The notes: a model not told the origin generated them from the sequence alone. A stretch of 64,000 nucleotides of DNA from Owenia fusiformis (GCA_903813345.2 CAIIXF020000006.1:40062848-40126847), one strand, 5' to 3'. Positions 46,801-57,020 are shown, counted from the stretch's first letter. Made by a program: numbers and translations.

Positions 46801-48442
46801 TACTTGTATTGGTGTGACTTTTAGATGGAGGAGGTTATCTTTTCCAGAATTTTCGTAAATTTAACTACCTGCATTATATTAGAGACTCATTATTCAGTTT
46901 AGTTCAATATATTATTTTTTACCCATGATAACACATTGCTAAACATGTTATTTTGCTTTTTGTTTTCCAACTCTTAATACATGTGTTTCTGTTACAGAAG
47001 CTTACTTATTGCGTACTTTTTTTGTTCCAGAATTGTCCATCTGGGGTACGTATCACATTTATTTATATTTGACAAGCATTAAAAATCAGAGAGGTGGATA
47101 CCTTGAACTGTCGATAACTCGACCTACTTCCATTAACCTTGAAGTGCAACTCATATCCTAAAACAATATGAACGTATAAATTATGAGTACTATTTCGTTA
47201 CACAAGAAGGAAATTAGAGGTTCCTTGAGGCTAGTATTCTAAAACCTTCGCCATGGGTGTATGACGTTGTACAGCCCCCTACAGAAGTTTGACAATCGGA
47301 GTTAACCATTTGGATCACTCATCGAAGCCTTTTAATCTTCATCATCATTTGTCGTATTTTCGATTTTTTATAAGAAACGAAAATATGATTTAAACATTTT
47401 TAGGCTTTATTATACTATCCAATGACAACTGTTGGTTGTCAAACTTATGGAGGTGACTGTATATCAAGATACGTTCATTCATGGACTCGAAGAAAACGTA
47501 ATTGTCCATACTTTAACTCGTCCCCTGTGCCCATTACCTCTTGACAAACTATAATACCATACTCGGGCCGTGAAAACCCCAATATACAATTTTCCACTGG
47601 GTAATTTATATTTATTCAAAGCTATATTTTTTCTTACAGTATAGCAAGAGAAATGCGATTCAGGTAAGACAATGATTACGATGGGATATTACAGTTGCTA
47701 AAATTCGTTCACAAATAAAAATCTCTATAAAAGTAATAAATGTAACTAATAAATAAAACAGTTTGGCGCTCACACATCGAACCAAATCGAATTTACACAT
47801 CCTCCTGCAAAATATAAAAAGCTTAATTTTCACTATTTGTTACAGCCTACTTCGCGGAAACTAAGCATGTACGATGACTTCTATTGGTGGATTTGGAAAC
47901 TAAAAATAATTCTAGATAAGGCTCCAATTCCCGAGCTCCCAATAGATTCTGATATTAATGGAGAATCCTATATTGACTGGGAAAATTTGGAATCCGTTCC
48001 AACCAATGTAGATAATTATGATACGGTAAGTGCAAGTTTATCCCTCTCACATCTTCTTACCCTTCCCCGAGCGCACATGCCCGATATTTTTGTCTTATCT
48101 GCATTTTTGCGATATAGCTCAACTACAAATGGAAAACCGTCTCCAATCTCTGCAAAATGTTCCACTACACATTCAAATATTTGAACTGAACCATGCTGAA
48201 ATGCTTTTTCTTATTTCATGTCTCCTAATCATTTTTTCTATTCATTGATCGCGAGACTCATAGTCATAGGTCAAAAGAAACCGACTATATGATTTTTTGA
48301 TTTAATCGATTAATTGGACCTCGATGAAATCACTTCATATATAGCTCGATTTCGCTACAATTACATTTCTTTTAATCCTAAACAGATTAAAATAGTTTGG
48401 GATCAACGAATCTATGGATATGGTTTAGAAATATGTCAATGA
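34801..48442 (+). CDS. Candidate micro-exon gene (5' end missing)
   Basis: Exons inferred from splice signals: 34801-34874 (74 nt), 40807-40815 (9), 46688-46708 (21), 47031-47045 (15), 47640-47663 (24), 47846-48025 (180), 48386-48442 (terminal). Acceptors are pyrimidine-rich tracts ending in ag; donors are gtaagt, gtacgt or gtaaga. Every internal exon after the first is a multiple of three and is joined in phase 0, and one frame stays open to the TGA at 48440. Peptides in order: YFNGQYSTPVRNSRGVSLDR plus LKRM; GLR; MCQAHPR; NCPSG; YSKRNAIQ; a 60-residue acidic exon with YDDFYWWIWKLK, ending NVDNYDT; then IKIVWDQRIYGYGLEICQ. The first visible exon needs one base from an earlier exon, so the start and any signal peptide are upstream and were not found. 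No family is recognised. Symmetric tiny exons would allow in-frame skipping. A MITE lies in the 47046-47639 intron. Confidence 0.5.
34940..35258. repeat. Imperfect 60-80 bp tandem repeat rich in ATTGG/CCAAT
   Basis: taatctgattggtt and tccaatcagattacagataa recur in alternating order about four times (near 35012, 35072, 35152, 35207), giving a degenerate tandem array. It lies in the intron after the first micro-exon gene exon. Confidence 0.75.
35637..35950. repeat. Two-copy duplication, about 162-bp period
   Basis: attctttaaaatatgtaaaa...attaacctc...accattgtcgtatg...acgctaattgaaatg at 35640 recurs at 35800 as attctttaaatatggcaaac...attaacctc...accattgtcatata...acgctaattgaaatg. Confidence 0.85.
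36261..36416 (-). CDS. Short coding-like frame of 51 codons, unknown
   Basis: On the minus strand an ATG at 36416 opens a frame to TAA at 36261. It begins MRAIPSGSEDDKEETLVELK and includes EYFTGSSPFVGAKTKHTSK, a composition more protein-like than neighbouring frames. There is an upstream in-frame stop. No domain is recognised; it may be a fragment of a dead element, since a dispersed repeat motif lies near 36580. Confidence 0.22.
   Translation of the reverse strand: MRAIPSGSEDDKEETLVELKEYFTGSSPFVGAKTKHTSKLIISASAIVKAI
36965..37371. mobile_element. MITE with about 75-bp inverted arms, tacactcccct family
   Basis: Left arm ccatccactcccctccatac...gtttgacctccttaactccc...gttaaagcctctttacg pairs with the right arm, which read in reverse complement is gatatacactcccctatata...gtttgaccaccttagctccc...gttaaagcctctttacg. 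It is the longest-armed copy of this family in the window, about 407 bp, and is noncoding. Confidence 0.85.
37801..38903. mobile_element. 1.1-kb foldback element made of degenerate 10-bp units
   Basis: The ends aaagctacgttcacaccaac and gttggtgtgaacgtagcttt are exact reverse complements. Inside, degenerate units of about 10 bp dominate: aagcttnaacaaagcgt-like on the left and far-right reverse strand, gctttgatacgcttt-like in 38050-38270. A second end-like block (aaagctactttcacaccaat) near 37970 resembles the terminal sequence of the right arm better than its own, implying rearranged or duplicated ends. A short nonrepetitive island with a small frame lies at about 38270-38440. Superfamily is not assigned. 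Confidence 0.88.
38357..38452 (+). CDS. 31-codon coding-like frame inside the foldback element
   Basis: The nonrepetitive centre of the element carries ATG at 38357 and TGA at 38450-38452. The frame begins MAEQQDPEFTDGPDHDLSEE and ends VVRRERA, with the last few codons already in the gcgtgagaaagcgtgag repeat. Acidic, protein-like composition contrasts with the surrounding repeats. It could be a captured exon start, a relic of the autonomous element, or chance. No homologue is recognised. Confidence 0.28.
   Translation: MAEQQDPEFTDGPDHDLSEENMMFVVRRERA
38966..40800. other. No gene seen (would be intron of the micro-exon gene)
   Basis: AT-rich, no supported exon or repeat. A solo MITE end occurs slightly further on at 40681-40710. 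Confidence 0.4.
40681..40710. repeat. Solo right terminus of the tacactcccct MITE family
   Basis: cctgttgtcaaacttagggg followed by aagtgtatat matches the right end of the complete copies. No partner left end was found within several hundred bases. Confidence 0.6.
40807..40815 (+). CDS. 9-nt candidate micro-exon
   Basis: gggcttcgg lies between a T-rich tract ending caacag and a consensus donor gtaagt. It would add Gly-Leu-Arg in phase 0. It is the only link between the exon at 34801-34874 and those after 46688, and is supported by splice signals alone. Confidence 0.35.
41132..41541. repeat. Dispersed repeat, copy B (inverted relative to 10996-11432)
   Basis: Reverse complement of the 11-kb copy from cacacactcgcc to agtgggccttt, about 410 bp, with indels. 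Shared blocks include acatgcatgcacatg and aaagtgcatgtttttaatta. Confidence 0.9.
42387..42512. repeat. 62-bp tandem duplication with paired CRE palindromes
   Basis: Each unit starts with tgacgtca (42393-42400 and 42455-42462), followed by atattgtagaa / atatttgtagaa and tatggcaacaaagc / catagcaacggtg. The tgacgtca palindrome is the consensus CREB/ATF site. No nearby promoter is identified, so function is unproven. Confidence 0.7.
42513..45443. other. No gene seen
   Basis: No supported gene. A solo tacactcccct-family left end lies at 43402-43430 (tacactccctctataagttt). The minus-strand frames at 44161-44400, 44598-44783 and 44988-45197 have no domain. Confidence 0.4.
45444..45662 (+). CDS. Coding-like open frame without ATG, unknown
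   Basis: Open from the stop at 45441-45443 to TGA at 45660-45662, with no ATG at its head. It contains GLNKRTIVQNGFETSTCKVL and FKKVNHVSYDEDQYFTTKDK, ending CFRRHLLTSFE. Codon and residue make-up look protein-like. It could be a terminal exon (no strong acceptor is visible) or a fossil of a mobile element. It lies in the intron between candidate micro-exons but in no proven relation to them. Confidence 0.25.
   Translation: MRYVSHGLNKRTIVQNGFETSTCKVLTNVNPKPQDTNLGFKKVNHVSYDEDQYFTTKDKPGCFRRHLLTSFE
45663..46687. other. No gene seen
   Basis: AT-rich intron-like sequence ending in the acceptor ttttattttttcag at 46687. Confidence 0.4.
47268..47463. mobile_element. MITE, tacactcccct family, inside a micro-exon gene intron
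   Basis: Left end tgtacagccccctacagaag, then tttgacaatcgg; right end as reverse complement gatatacagtcacctccata, then agtttgacaacc. About 196 bp. It lies between the 15-nt and 24-nt exons without touching their splice sites. Confidence 0.78.
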
Positions 48443-48521
48443 AAAACTATTTGGTTGCTTTAAGGAAAATAATTCGATTTTCGGGAAGAGAGGTACTAAG
48501 TAAAGGAACGTGCTCATTCCA

Positions 48522-48886
48522 GGACGGTGTTCATTATAGGAGGGTGTTCACTTTAGGAAGGTGTCCATTATGGGAAGGTGTTCACTTTAGGAAGGTGTTC
48601 ATTATTGTGTTCACTTTAGGAAGGTGTTCATTATAGGAAAGTGTTCACTTTAGGAAGGTGTTCATTATAGGAAGATGTTCGCTTTAGGAAGATGTTCATT
48701 ATAGGAAAGTGTTCACTTTAGGAAGGTGTCCATTATGGGAATGTGTTCACTTTAGGGAGGTGTTCATTATAGGAAAGTGTTCACTTTAGGAAGGTGTTCA
48801 TTATAGGCAAGTGTTCACTTTAGGAAGGTGTTCATTATAGAAAGGTGTTCCCTCTAAGAAGGTGTTCATTATAGGAAAGTGTTCCA
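48522..48886. repeat. 36-bp minisatellite (18-bp half units)
   Basis: ggtgttcactttaggaaggt alternates with gtgttcattataggaaagt about twenty times. One half unit is shortened near 48601. Because 18 is a multiple of three, a frame runs through it by default, so the open frame at 48397-48636 is not evidence of a gene. It starts about 80 bp after the stop codon of the micro-exon gene and may lie in its 3' untranslated region. Confidence 0.95.
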
Positions 48887-49737
48887 TTGAACAGATTTCA
48901 CGGTATTTCTATGTATCAAGGACTTTTGGCCATCAAACCAATTTTTATATCCTTAAGTCTTTTTTACATGTGCACGTACTGCCCTCTATATTTATCAGTG
49001 ACCATCTAGAATACGTATTTATAGATATTTTGTTTTCTTTTCTACATTTAAGCGTTCATAAAATATAACATGAACAGTAATTCACACCAATAGTTACCAA
49101 TGGTGTATTTCTGATAATGAGAACTATAATATTCACAAAGGGCATGTGATGTAAAACAATCCATTGCTGTTTTATATAACAAACCCTTTCAAGTTGCTTT
49201 GTTGTATATTTAAAAGCATCTGTACGGTCATTAAATACTGTGTGACAAATTATCTCAATATCATGAGTGTACAAGCGATATGTTTAAAAAATGACTACCT
49301 CAACGTTGAAGGTAATTATTTATTGATTAGATCCACGTGGAAAAGCCTGTTTTGTCCGAAGTGCTAGATGATTTCGATCTAAAAATGCCCCATTCCCATG
49401 AACTTTAAAACCAGAGTTCATTTTTTAAAATGGTGTTACCAGTAGTTTGATTTCCTCTGAATATGTCGGGTCACGTGTGTTTAAATTGTTTCCATTGTTA
49501 TTGATTTGATTTCCAAGGTTGTCAATGTGCAGTGCTTTTGATCTCAATTGTTAATTTTCAAAAGCTCTTTAGGTGATTAGGGTGTTGATGATTAATTAGG
49601 AGTGCAAAAGCCGGGTATTTGTTCAATATTCCTGGAACTTGTTATTACTCCAGTCAAAATGCAAAAAAAACATTGATCGAACGAGATTAATTTTATTGTA
49701 CTATCAATTTGATATTCTGTTTTTCAGATATGAATTG
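48887..49737. other. No gene seen
   Basis: AT-rich; short overlapping frames on both strands near 49056-49367 without domains. Confidence 0.4.
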
Positions 49738-49839
49738 TCTCATCCAATGCCATGGAAGAAATTCATGTCTGCAGTTCATGAGGAAAGACAAAACGAAAAA
49801 ACAGTGAACACTGATTTCCGACAAGAATTAACGTGGTAA
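49738..49839 (+). CDS. Orphan terminal exon, unknown gene
   Basis: The exon follows a good acceptor (gatattctgtttttcag) and runs to TAA at 49837. In the frame with one leading base it reads YELSHPMPWKKFMSAVHEER then QNEKTVNTDFRQELTW. The frame with two leading bases is also open and ends at TGA near 49804. The first needs a preceding exon with a phase-2 donor, which the candidate exons upstream do not supply, so it may be an alternative 3' end with an undetected exon or a separate gene. Confidence 0.35.
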   Translation, partial: SHPMPWKKFMSAVHEERQNEKTVNTDFRQELTW

Positions 49840-50367
49840 TGGCACATCAATATCTTCGAACAATGAACCAAAGAGCAGTTAAAACAATGAGATTAACATC
49901 ATATTAATTGTTAGATATCCGTTTTGACCGCCATTTTTAGCAAACCGTTGAGCAGTACTAATGGACCAAGTATTCTGACAATAGGAGTAAACGCAATATT
50001 GGCATACAAATCTATATTTTTAATTTGCCGAGGTCGATACATGGCAATAGATACAAATGTCATCACCATTTTGAATTGATGTCAGATAAACAAAATCATT
50101 ATTTTGCTCTCAGTATTTTTTGACTTATGGTTCCTATATGAAACTGATGAAACCATGAAGAATACGTTTGTTGTGATTAAAACATAATGGGGATGTTTAC
50201 CCAAATAATGTTTGAACAACATTTGTAACACTCTTGTTGGGCCATTTGACGTAAAAACTTTAAATATTGGAATAATACGTGCCGTGTAATGCAAATCCAT
50301 AAAACCAAGAAGCTGCCACCAGTACAGTACAACATACCTTGAAGTCATCAATTTACTATTGCATAAA

Positions 50368-50645
50368 GGATGTTGTTCCATTCATAATAACGTTATTCCA
50401 TGCATAAGGACGTTGTTTCGTGCACATTGACGTTATTCCATGATAATGACGTTATTCCAAAAAATAACGTTATTTCATGCAAAATGACATCATGAGAACA
50501 AATCTGCATTATAACTTTTTATCATGCGTATTTACGTAGCTCCGTGCAGAAAGACCTTATTATGTGTATTAGTGTTCAATGCATGATGACGCTATGTCAT
50601 GTATAACAACGTTATACCATGAATAAGAACGTCATTCTATGATTT
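50368..50645. repeat. Degenerate minisatellite of about 20-24 bp units
   Basis: Units based on aacgttattccatgcataa repeat irregularly (aaggacgttgtttcgtgcac, ttgacgttattccatgataa, acaacgttataccatgaata). An unrelated segment of about 80 bp interrupts it at roughly 50490-50570. Confidence 0.85.
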
Positions 50646-51317
50646 TCCATAAAATAAAGATATGTTGTGCCCTCGAAAGGATACGGATATTCAACTCTAT
50701 ATGTTGTTAAATATCTGAGGCACTTTCATCAGATGACTTTCTTTAACACTTGGCCTTCTCGGGATATCATTATGGAAGTTTTCATCGCAATACAATGAAC
50801 ATATGTATAGTATCCATACATCTCAATGTTCCTCTTAATGTCAAGTTTTGAAATAAATGTAAATCATGTAAACATCATCTTCTTCGGTTTGAATTAATTG
50901 TAATAATATAAAAATGAAAGATGTATTTTGAATTTAAAAAAGTGATTGGTTTGGTAAAGATATAAAACCAAGGCTAGACATATCTTGAGCAATCTTGCTG
51001 ACAATAGGAGTTTGGGTGTTTAGTTTGCATATCGTCTTCCCCTCTAAATACTCGAGGTCTCCTTACAATGTGATCATGATGTAGCATACCGATAGGCTAA
51101 ATAGTTCGTGATTTCAAGACCAGACATGGGTAAACGTCCCGGTAAACGTGTGTATACATTTACAATAATACAGTTAAATTCAAAGCCAACTGAATGTCAA
51201 TCCATTATGTGCTGTTTCATTCCACGAAGGGGTTATTTCCCGACTTTTGTATAAAGTCAGAGCATATATGCAGTCTAAAGAATATCGCATTCGTGAAATG
51301 AATTATCCGTAAGGTAT

Positions 51318-51422
51318 TGAGTCCTTGGCTTAATTATTTTCACACATTGCAAAAATGTTTACACAGAATCATTGAAAAGAATGAATGTTTGTGCAAAGAA
51401 ATGTTTGCAAGGGATGAATTAT
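51318..51422. repeat. Third copy of the 30.6-31.5 kb repeat (partial)
   Basis: ttattttcacacattgcaaa...tttacacagaatcattgaaaag...gaaatgtttgcaaggg matches the ttttcacacattgcaaac...gaaatgttttgcaaggg block near 31008-31095. Confidence 0.7.
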
Positions 51423-53438
51423 GTAAAAATAGTTTGCTCTATTTCCCTCAATGGCAGTCACTATAATTTGTAGAATATCGAACCTACCTTAAAACAAAGA
51501 TAGTAAGCAGGAATATTACCAAGGAGGAACTGGCTGAATGTGACACCTATAATCAGGATAAGTATTATTCACAGAGGTATTTTTAGGTGGCATCTACCAA
51601 TTGCTCATATATAGGTAGTAGTACATGTGTATGAATTAGTCGAGCGACTATGACAGTGCGTTGTCGTAGCATCCAACATCCTGGCATTGTACTGCAAAAC
51701 ACTCCACCACCATGATGATAAGCAACTACAAAGGTTTGATTTGATAGAATATATACTTTTCATGTATAATTAATACTAATTTCCCGCCGTTTTTTTAGAG
51801 ACACACTATACCCTTCAAACAACTATAAAAAAGAGAATATCTCTAGTAGATCTACAAGTGCTACTTATTTAATATTCCCCAATTTGTTATTCGACATTTA
51901 CCAAGTGCATTACACTTCCAACATTTGAATCATGTAATGATATGTTACTTTATATATGCTTTTATTCTGATATTGTTTATTACGATATTTTATCAGGATT
52001 GGGAATCTGAAATCAGAATTGCCTGATAAATCGATTTAGCTGGAATTAACACTATGATAACACTTTCTTGTTATTTACCCTGGTATGGACATAGACGTAC
52101 CTTGACTTGCAACGCTCAAGTTTGTCGCAAGTTCAATATGTCGCCGTAAATGTAGTTTCAATTCATTAACATCTTCATCTTATATGTTTTCATAATACAG
52201 TATAACAAACAATTTAAACTACTGTACGTTGGTACTAAACCGTACACACTACTTTTAATGACTGTAACGAATCAACACGTGGGTTTTCCTCTTGATTCAC
52301 AAGTTTCAACTTCGTATTCTAGTCACTTTGGACTCAGAAAGTCATTACTTTGATGAGTTGAACAATATTGAAGTAACAAAACAATATCATGTGTATTATA
52401 CACGGTAACATTTATTTGATTAATTTTATTCATACATTTTGAAATTCAATTAAGAGTTGCGTGTTCTAGTCGTGCTTTGAAAATAATTTTTACATAGCAA
52501 ATGGTCATAAGTGGAAGTAAATCCGCTTGGGAATTTGATTTATTAATCCACTTAAATATAGTATAAGTGACAGCGCATGTTTACAAGTTCTATTCAAATC
52601 AAGATAATGAATGTATTAATGTTGTTTTTATTATTCAGCCAAAAATTAGTCAATTGCCTAATGTTTAAGGCTGCTAGGGAAGCGATTGATTTTTACACTT
52701 TGAACCCTTTAGAAACTTACATGGGCTCAAATCCCTAAAAATTATTGTTACATGCCCTCATAAAGGGATATGTCCATGAGGAGTAGATCAGCAATGTTAG
52801 TTGACAAAATCTCAGTCAAATCTCTTATTGTGTTTTACATCTATTTTTGCCCTTATGCTATTGTAGAATCACCGTTTGATAACAATGTGCCACATGCCAC
52901 TAATTATAGTGTTGTCGTCGCCCATTGATTCTGATGCATTCTATTCTTCACGGTTCAATATTAGGTTAGTTGTTGCAATACACCAAGACAATAATGTCCA
53001 ATTCAAGAGGAACAGCTATTTGTTCATATTGTTAATTTGTAATCTTCGATGGTTGTGTTTGCCCGTGTAGTGTTCGTCTTCCAGATTTCATAGAACACCC
53101 ATCTTTGGACTGTCAAGGAAATAACATTAATACATATTAGAAATGACTGGTGATTAATATTACATACAAGGCATGATTGATGATACATGTATAGAGATTT
53201 CGGTGCAAAGCATATGGTGATCACAAGTCTGCAGGATACGATGATAGATCGATTGACCTTGACCAGCCAGTGAGTGTAAATTTTTAGAAACTGACTTGAT
53301 GAAGTTGTCAACTCATTCTTTTTAAAAAGTTATGTTCTTTCAAGATAAAGGAGGAACATACCATCTGTGCCTTTTCGTAACAAAAAAACTGACTCCTAAA
53401 ACAATGATCACTGGGTATTTTAATTTACTACACCCTAA

Positions 53439-55484
53439 TTAGTATCTTTGAAGACTAAAAGGATACAATTCCAAATATGAAGGTACACAGACTGTCTCCT
53501 TCTTAAAGTCCACGGGGTTTCTAAGCTTCTGCAGTTGTTCTTCATACATTTTCAGTGCATCCTTCCTCGGAAAACCGTTGCCCTGGAAACAGATAATTGT
53601 TTCCTTGTAAACGCATTTAAAACAAACATATATTTTGTGCATCACTCATCAGATATGCGTTTCCTTGGTGAACGGATACGTGCATAGGATACGTGCCTGT
53701 TGCCTTGGGAACACATTTATTTCTAAACAAACATCGTCCGTGTATATTTTATCAGATGTGAAAGCATGTCGACACACTTTAAAACAAAATTTGACAACGC
53801 GAGTATCGACGTTAACATCAGTGGTGCTAGTGTACAGGGTGTCCAAAAAGTATATTTACAATTTCATGACAAAGTCTTTGTAAAATGTTATGACTTTTTT
53901 ATGGGCATCCTGTATATTTCTATACCTGGGTGAAGTATTTGCCGTGTGGTGACAATACGTCCATTGACAGGTCGAGTATACGCCGTAAGAATTCCCAGAT
54001 TTCTCCTAAAAAAAATATCAATTACTTATATACACTGACACGGTCGTTGTATATTAATATACAATGACCTTTGGGAAGGTGTGTGTTATATATGTTGTAT
54101 TTTACATAATTATTATATATACAGACAATGATTTCTGCTACTTGAGTATAAGGTAGTTTAATAGGTTCAACTTAAATAGGGTGACATCTATGTGCTGGTA
54201 CTTTAATTCGAAGCACATATAACAGCCTGTTTATTTATTTAAAGCAGAACTAATGGTTGGCTCTCAGTTCATCTCAATATATGTAGCTTTATGTGTGATT
54301 GACGAAATAAAATTGAAACCTTTTAAAGAATAAATTAGGTTAACTGAATATATTGAAAAGAATAATACAAACTGACCCACTGACATAGTTGATGGAGATA
54401 GCCATTTTGCATCAAGTATACCGGAAGTGTGAAATCATATCGACGTTAGTCGCAATATTGTAACCCAAGGAAGATGGTAAAATATGCCCCACAACATATT
54501 CTGACAAACTCAATAATCGACCAACTCGCTTTATTTAAGCATAGTCATTCATTCCAGCAACACAATTCAAATAGTTTTGATAGTGTAATACCACTTTAAT
54601 AAGCTGATAAATACAAAATATTGTCACAATGTGACTCCCGATCTTGAAGAGACTATATGTAAATAACACCAGAGACTATTGATTGATTTATGATGTTTAA
54701 TGACTAATTAATTGATAATTGTGACATGTTACCACTTTACACCCAATCCTTTATGTACTGTGTATGTCTCTTTATTGTATTTTAATGATTCCTTGCCATA
54801 TATAGGATGGATATTTTGATGTTAACCGCAATATTTGATTTCAAAATTAAAAAGTAACCCCATCTCCAATTCTGCTCAATTACGATGGCAACTTCCGGGC
54901 TATGTTTATAATCTTTAACTGTTGAGCTCTAGAATTGTATTATATTTAAATTCCATTCCAAATTGTACATGGTGTAAGATTACTTCAATGGAGTTATAGT
55001 CATATGCGATGTCATTTGCATTAAATGTGTATGATCAGTACAATTCATGGTGATTTCAAGTACACGTACATACATAAAGCAACACGACTTCCAAATTCCT
55101 TGGGATTCAAATGAACTTCTTTAGCCTAGAGTTCCCAAGCTAATTGCACCAACGGGAGTACATATGGTTGGGGAAGTACCCCCCTTATGAACTTTAGGGT
55201 TAAACGTAAAAATAAATTGCCAGCTCGAAACTGCAGTTCCCCTGACATTCCATTCACTAAGATGACAATGAAAAAAGTACATGTTATCAGATATAACACC
55301 ATAACCAGTCACAATGACCAATTGCACTTACAACATTACACGAAGTACTCAGATATGCCACAGTGCACTTACCAGTTGGCTCTGTTGTACAAGGGACAGC
55401 CGTGAGATCGTTGATGACGTAATCAAAAACTTTGCCTTCGTTCGAATACTGCTTCAATAACGGTATACAATCTTCAATCAAGAC
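53439..55484 (-). CDS. SMS: Spermine synthase, last three exons
   Basis: The enzyme transfers an aminopropyl group from decarboxylated S-adenosylmethionine to spermidine, making spermine in the cytosol. Exons on the minus strand: 55484-55373 ([31 protein letters not shown]), 54005-53926 ([26 protein letters not shown]) and 53582-53439 ([37 protein letters not shown], stop). Phases agree (1 then 0); acceptors are ttgtactag, ttttttttag and tgtttccag, donors gtaagt and gtatag. The Asp in VINDLTAVP corresponds to the catalytic aspartate of aminopropyltransferases. The final residues after YLEL differ from the vertebrate tail. The first exon visible starts in phase 0 right before VLIEDC, so the N-terminal domain and the GGGDGG cofactor loop lie upstream; they were not found to the window edge. 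A short MITE lies in the last intron. Confidence 0.95.
53835..53912. mobile_element. 78-bp mariner-type MITE in the last SMS intron
   Basis: Ends cagggtgtccaaaaagt and acttttttatgggcatcctg are inverted with mismatches, and both are flanked by TA (53833-53834, 53913-53914). The element ends 13 bp short of the exon boundary at 53926, within 12 bp of the splice donor. Confidence 0.72.
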
Positions 55485-56829
55485 CTAGTACAATACCAAA
55501 AATGGAAGAAATGAAAGCGAGGCTGTTCCAGGGAGCATATTGATATTATAAACTGATGTTATAAACGCAAAAATACAATGACACTTACCCGAGGGCACCC
55601 GGCATCCATAACTCACCTTAGTTTAATCTGTTTTTGAACACATTACTTTGTGAGCATCCATGTCTGAATTTCAAAACCTTCAATTTTTCACACTCGTTTC
55701 AACACCTTTATTTTTCGCACTCAAATTCAAAATGTCTGCCAAAACTGAGCAAAATGTCCAAACCCTAATCAGATGTAGAAGGAATTGAGTTATTATAACT
55801 TCATTTATTTATCTATTATTAAAATAAGTGAGTATATACTGGCTAGAGTTTTTGTTAGCAATCTTTGTTTTTTAGTGCAATTGTTTTTTTTCCTTTCTAC
55901 CAATGCTTGAGAATGAAATAAAATTTCTATCCGAACCTTCGTGGTACAAAATAGCACATACAATATTTTTTAGTCTTCTCATAGTTATACAAAGGAAATT
56001 TTGGTTGATTTAACAAAAAGTATTCAAAAATTAAAACAAAAACCTCAAAGTAGATAAAAATTAAAGTAAACCTTTTATTTCATTAACAAGATACTTTTTA
56101 AAAAGTCAACCAACATTTCCTTTGTACAATTACAATATTGATAGATCTAAGCACGTTGTGTACGTCTTTTTGTTCCAATGAGGTTCGTAAAGATGTATAT
56201 ATTATAATTGATAAAGATCCACGCACCGTTTTTCATTCACAGAGGTTATTTATTTTATTTTGTTTTTTTTTGTTTTTATTTCTTTATTTACACAGTTTGA
56301 ATCAATGTGTCAATTTCGCCACTACAGAGTTGATCCCTTATACTTTTTCTGATACGATACCTAATGGAATATCATACATTTCCATGTCTTTGTCATTATC
56401 TTGAATTGATAAAACCTAAATTATGTGAACCCCTTTAATCACCACTTTAAAAAGGTTGACAACAATTTTATTGATTAAAAATTAATGAAAATGCCAATTC
56501 ACGTTCTTTAAATAAACATTCATCTATTACATTTCCGCGAATTGAAAAAATCTATAACCATTAAGTATTTTGAGAGCACACTACATACTTTTATAGCATA
56601 CTTGATTAATACTTGGTATCCTTAGTCTCAGGGAAACTTTTGTCAATTCAATAAGGATAGATGTTGTAAATTACTTGACAAATACAAAAATCATGCTATT
56701 ATCCTCATCCACAAGGAAACAGAATATGTCAAATCAATATGCTTATTGTACATTTTCATATATTTATATCTTAAGGTCCAACTATCTAAAACATATGCTG
56801 ACATTCAACTGTATTACAAACTACTAAGT
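55485..56829. other. No exon recognised; foldback fragment inside
   Basis: Expected upstream spermine synthase exons (with the GGDGG loop) could not be found here on the minus strand. The only recognisable element is a partial foldback copy at 55860-56200. The plus-strand frame at 56138-56404 overlaps it. Confidence 0.45.
55860..56200. mobile_element. Partial copy of the 8.7-kb foldback element
   Basis: Shares with 8895-9225 the blocks tttttagtgcaattgttttt, cttgagaatgaaataaaatt and ccttttatttcattaacaag, in the same order. Terminal arms are missing. Confidence 0.85.
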
Positions 56830-56897
56830 GTATCGTAAATACAGTTCAAAGTCGCTTGAGTTCAACGTTCGGATACATCCCAAACACAAGCAGCAAG
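56830..56897 (+). other. Candidate untranslated first exon of the TLR gene
   Basis: gcagcaag is followed by a consensus donor gtaagg at 56898. The next good acceptor, gattgtttttcag at 57521, stands 12 bases before the receptor's start codon. The 5' limit given is approximate; no TATA box is evident. A 5' untranslated exon followed by a single coding exon is common in mollusc Toll-like receptors. Confidence 0.5.
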
Positions 56898-57020
56898 GTA
56901 AGGTTTTTAAGTCTGGTTTCAAAATAAGAAATGAATAATAATATCAAAATATCTATTTAATGTTTTCTTGTGCAAAAAATCTTACTTTCTTTGCTTCAAA
57001 CTCCCCAAAGGTCCTTGTGA

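Larger units (their letters stand above)
49840..53438. other. No gene; minisatellite and dispersed repeat inside
   Basis: No supported gene. It contains the minisatellite at 50368-50645 and the repeat fragment at 51318-51422. Frames at 50082-50381 and 53024-53311 (minus) have no domain or splice support. Confidence 0.4.

Noticed and set aside
48397-48636. 79-codon frame as an independent gene
   Set aside because: It overlaps the last micro-exon gene exon in another frame and then runs through the 18-bp minisatellite.
55287-55481. 64-codon minus-strand frame as a complete protein
   Set aside because: Only its first part is the spermine synthase exon; the rest reads through the donor into intron.
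55585-55625. Extra upstream spermine synthase exon on the minus strand (donor-like gtaagt after ccctcgg)
   Set aside because: No open phase joins an acceptor to that donor and the codons do not resemble the expected region.
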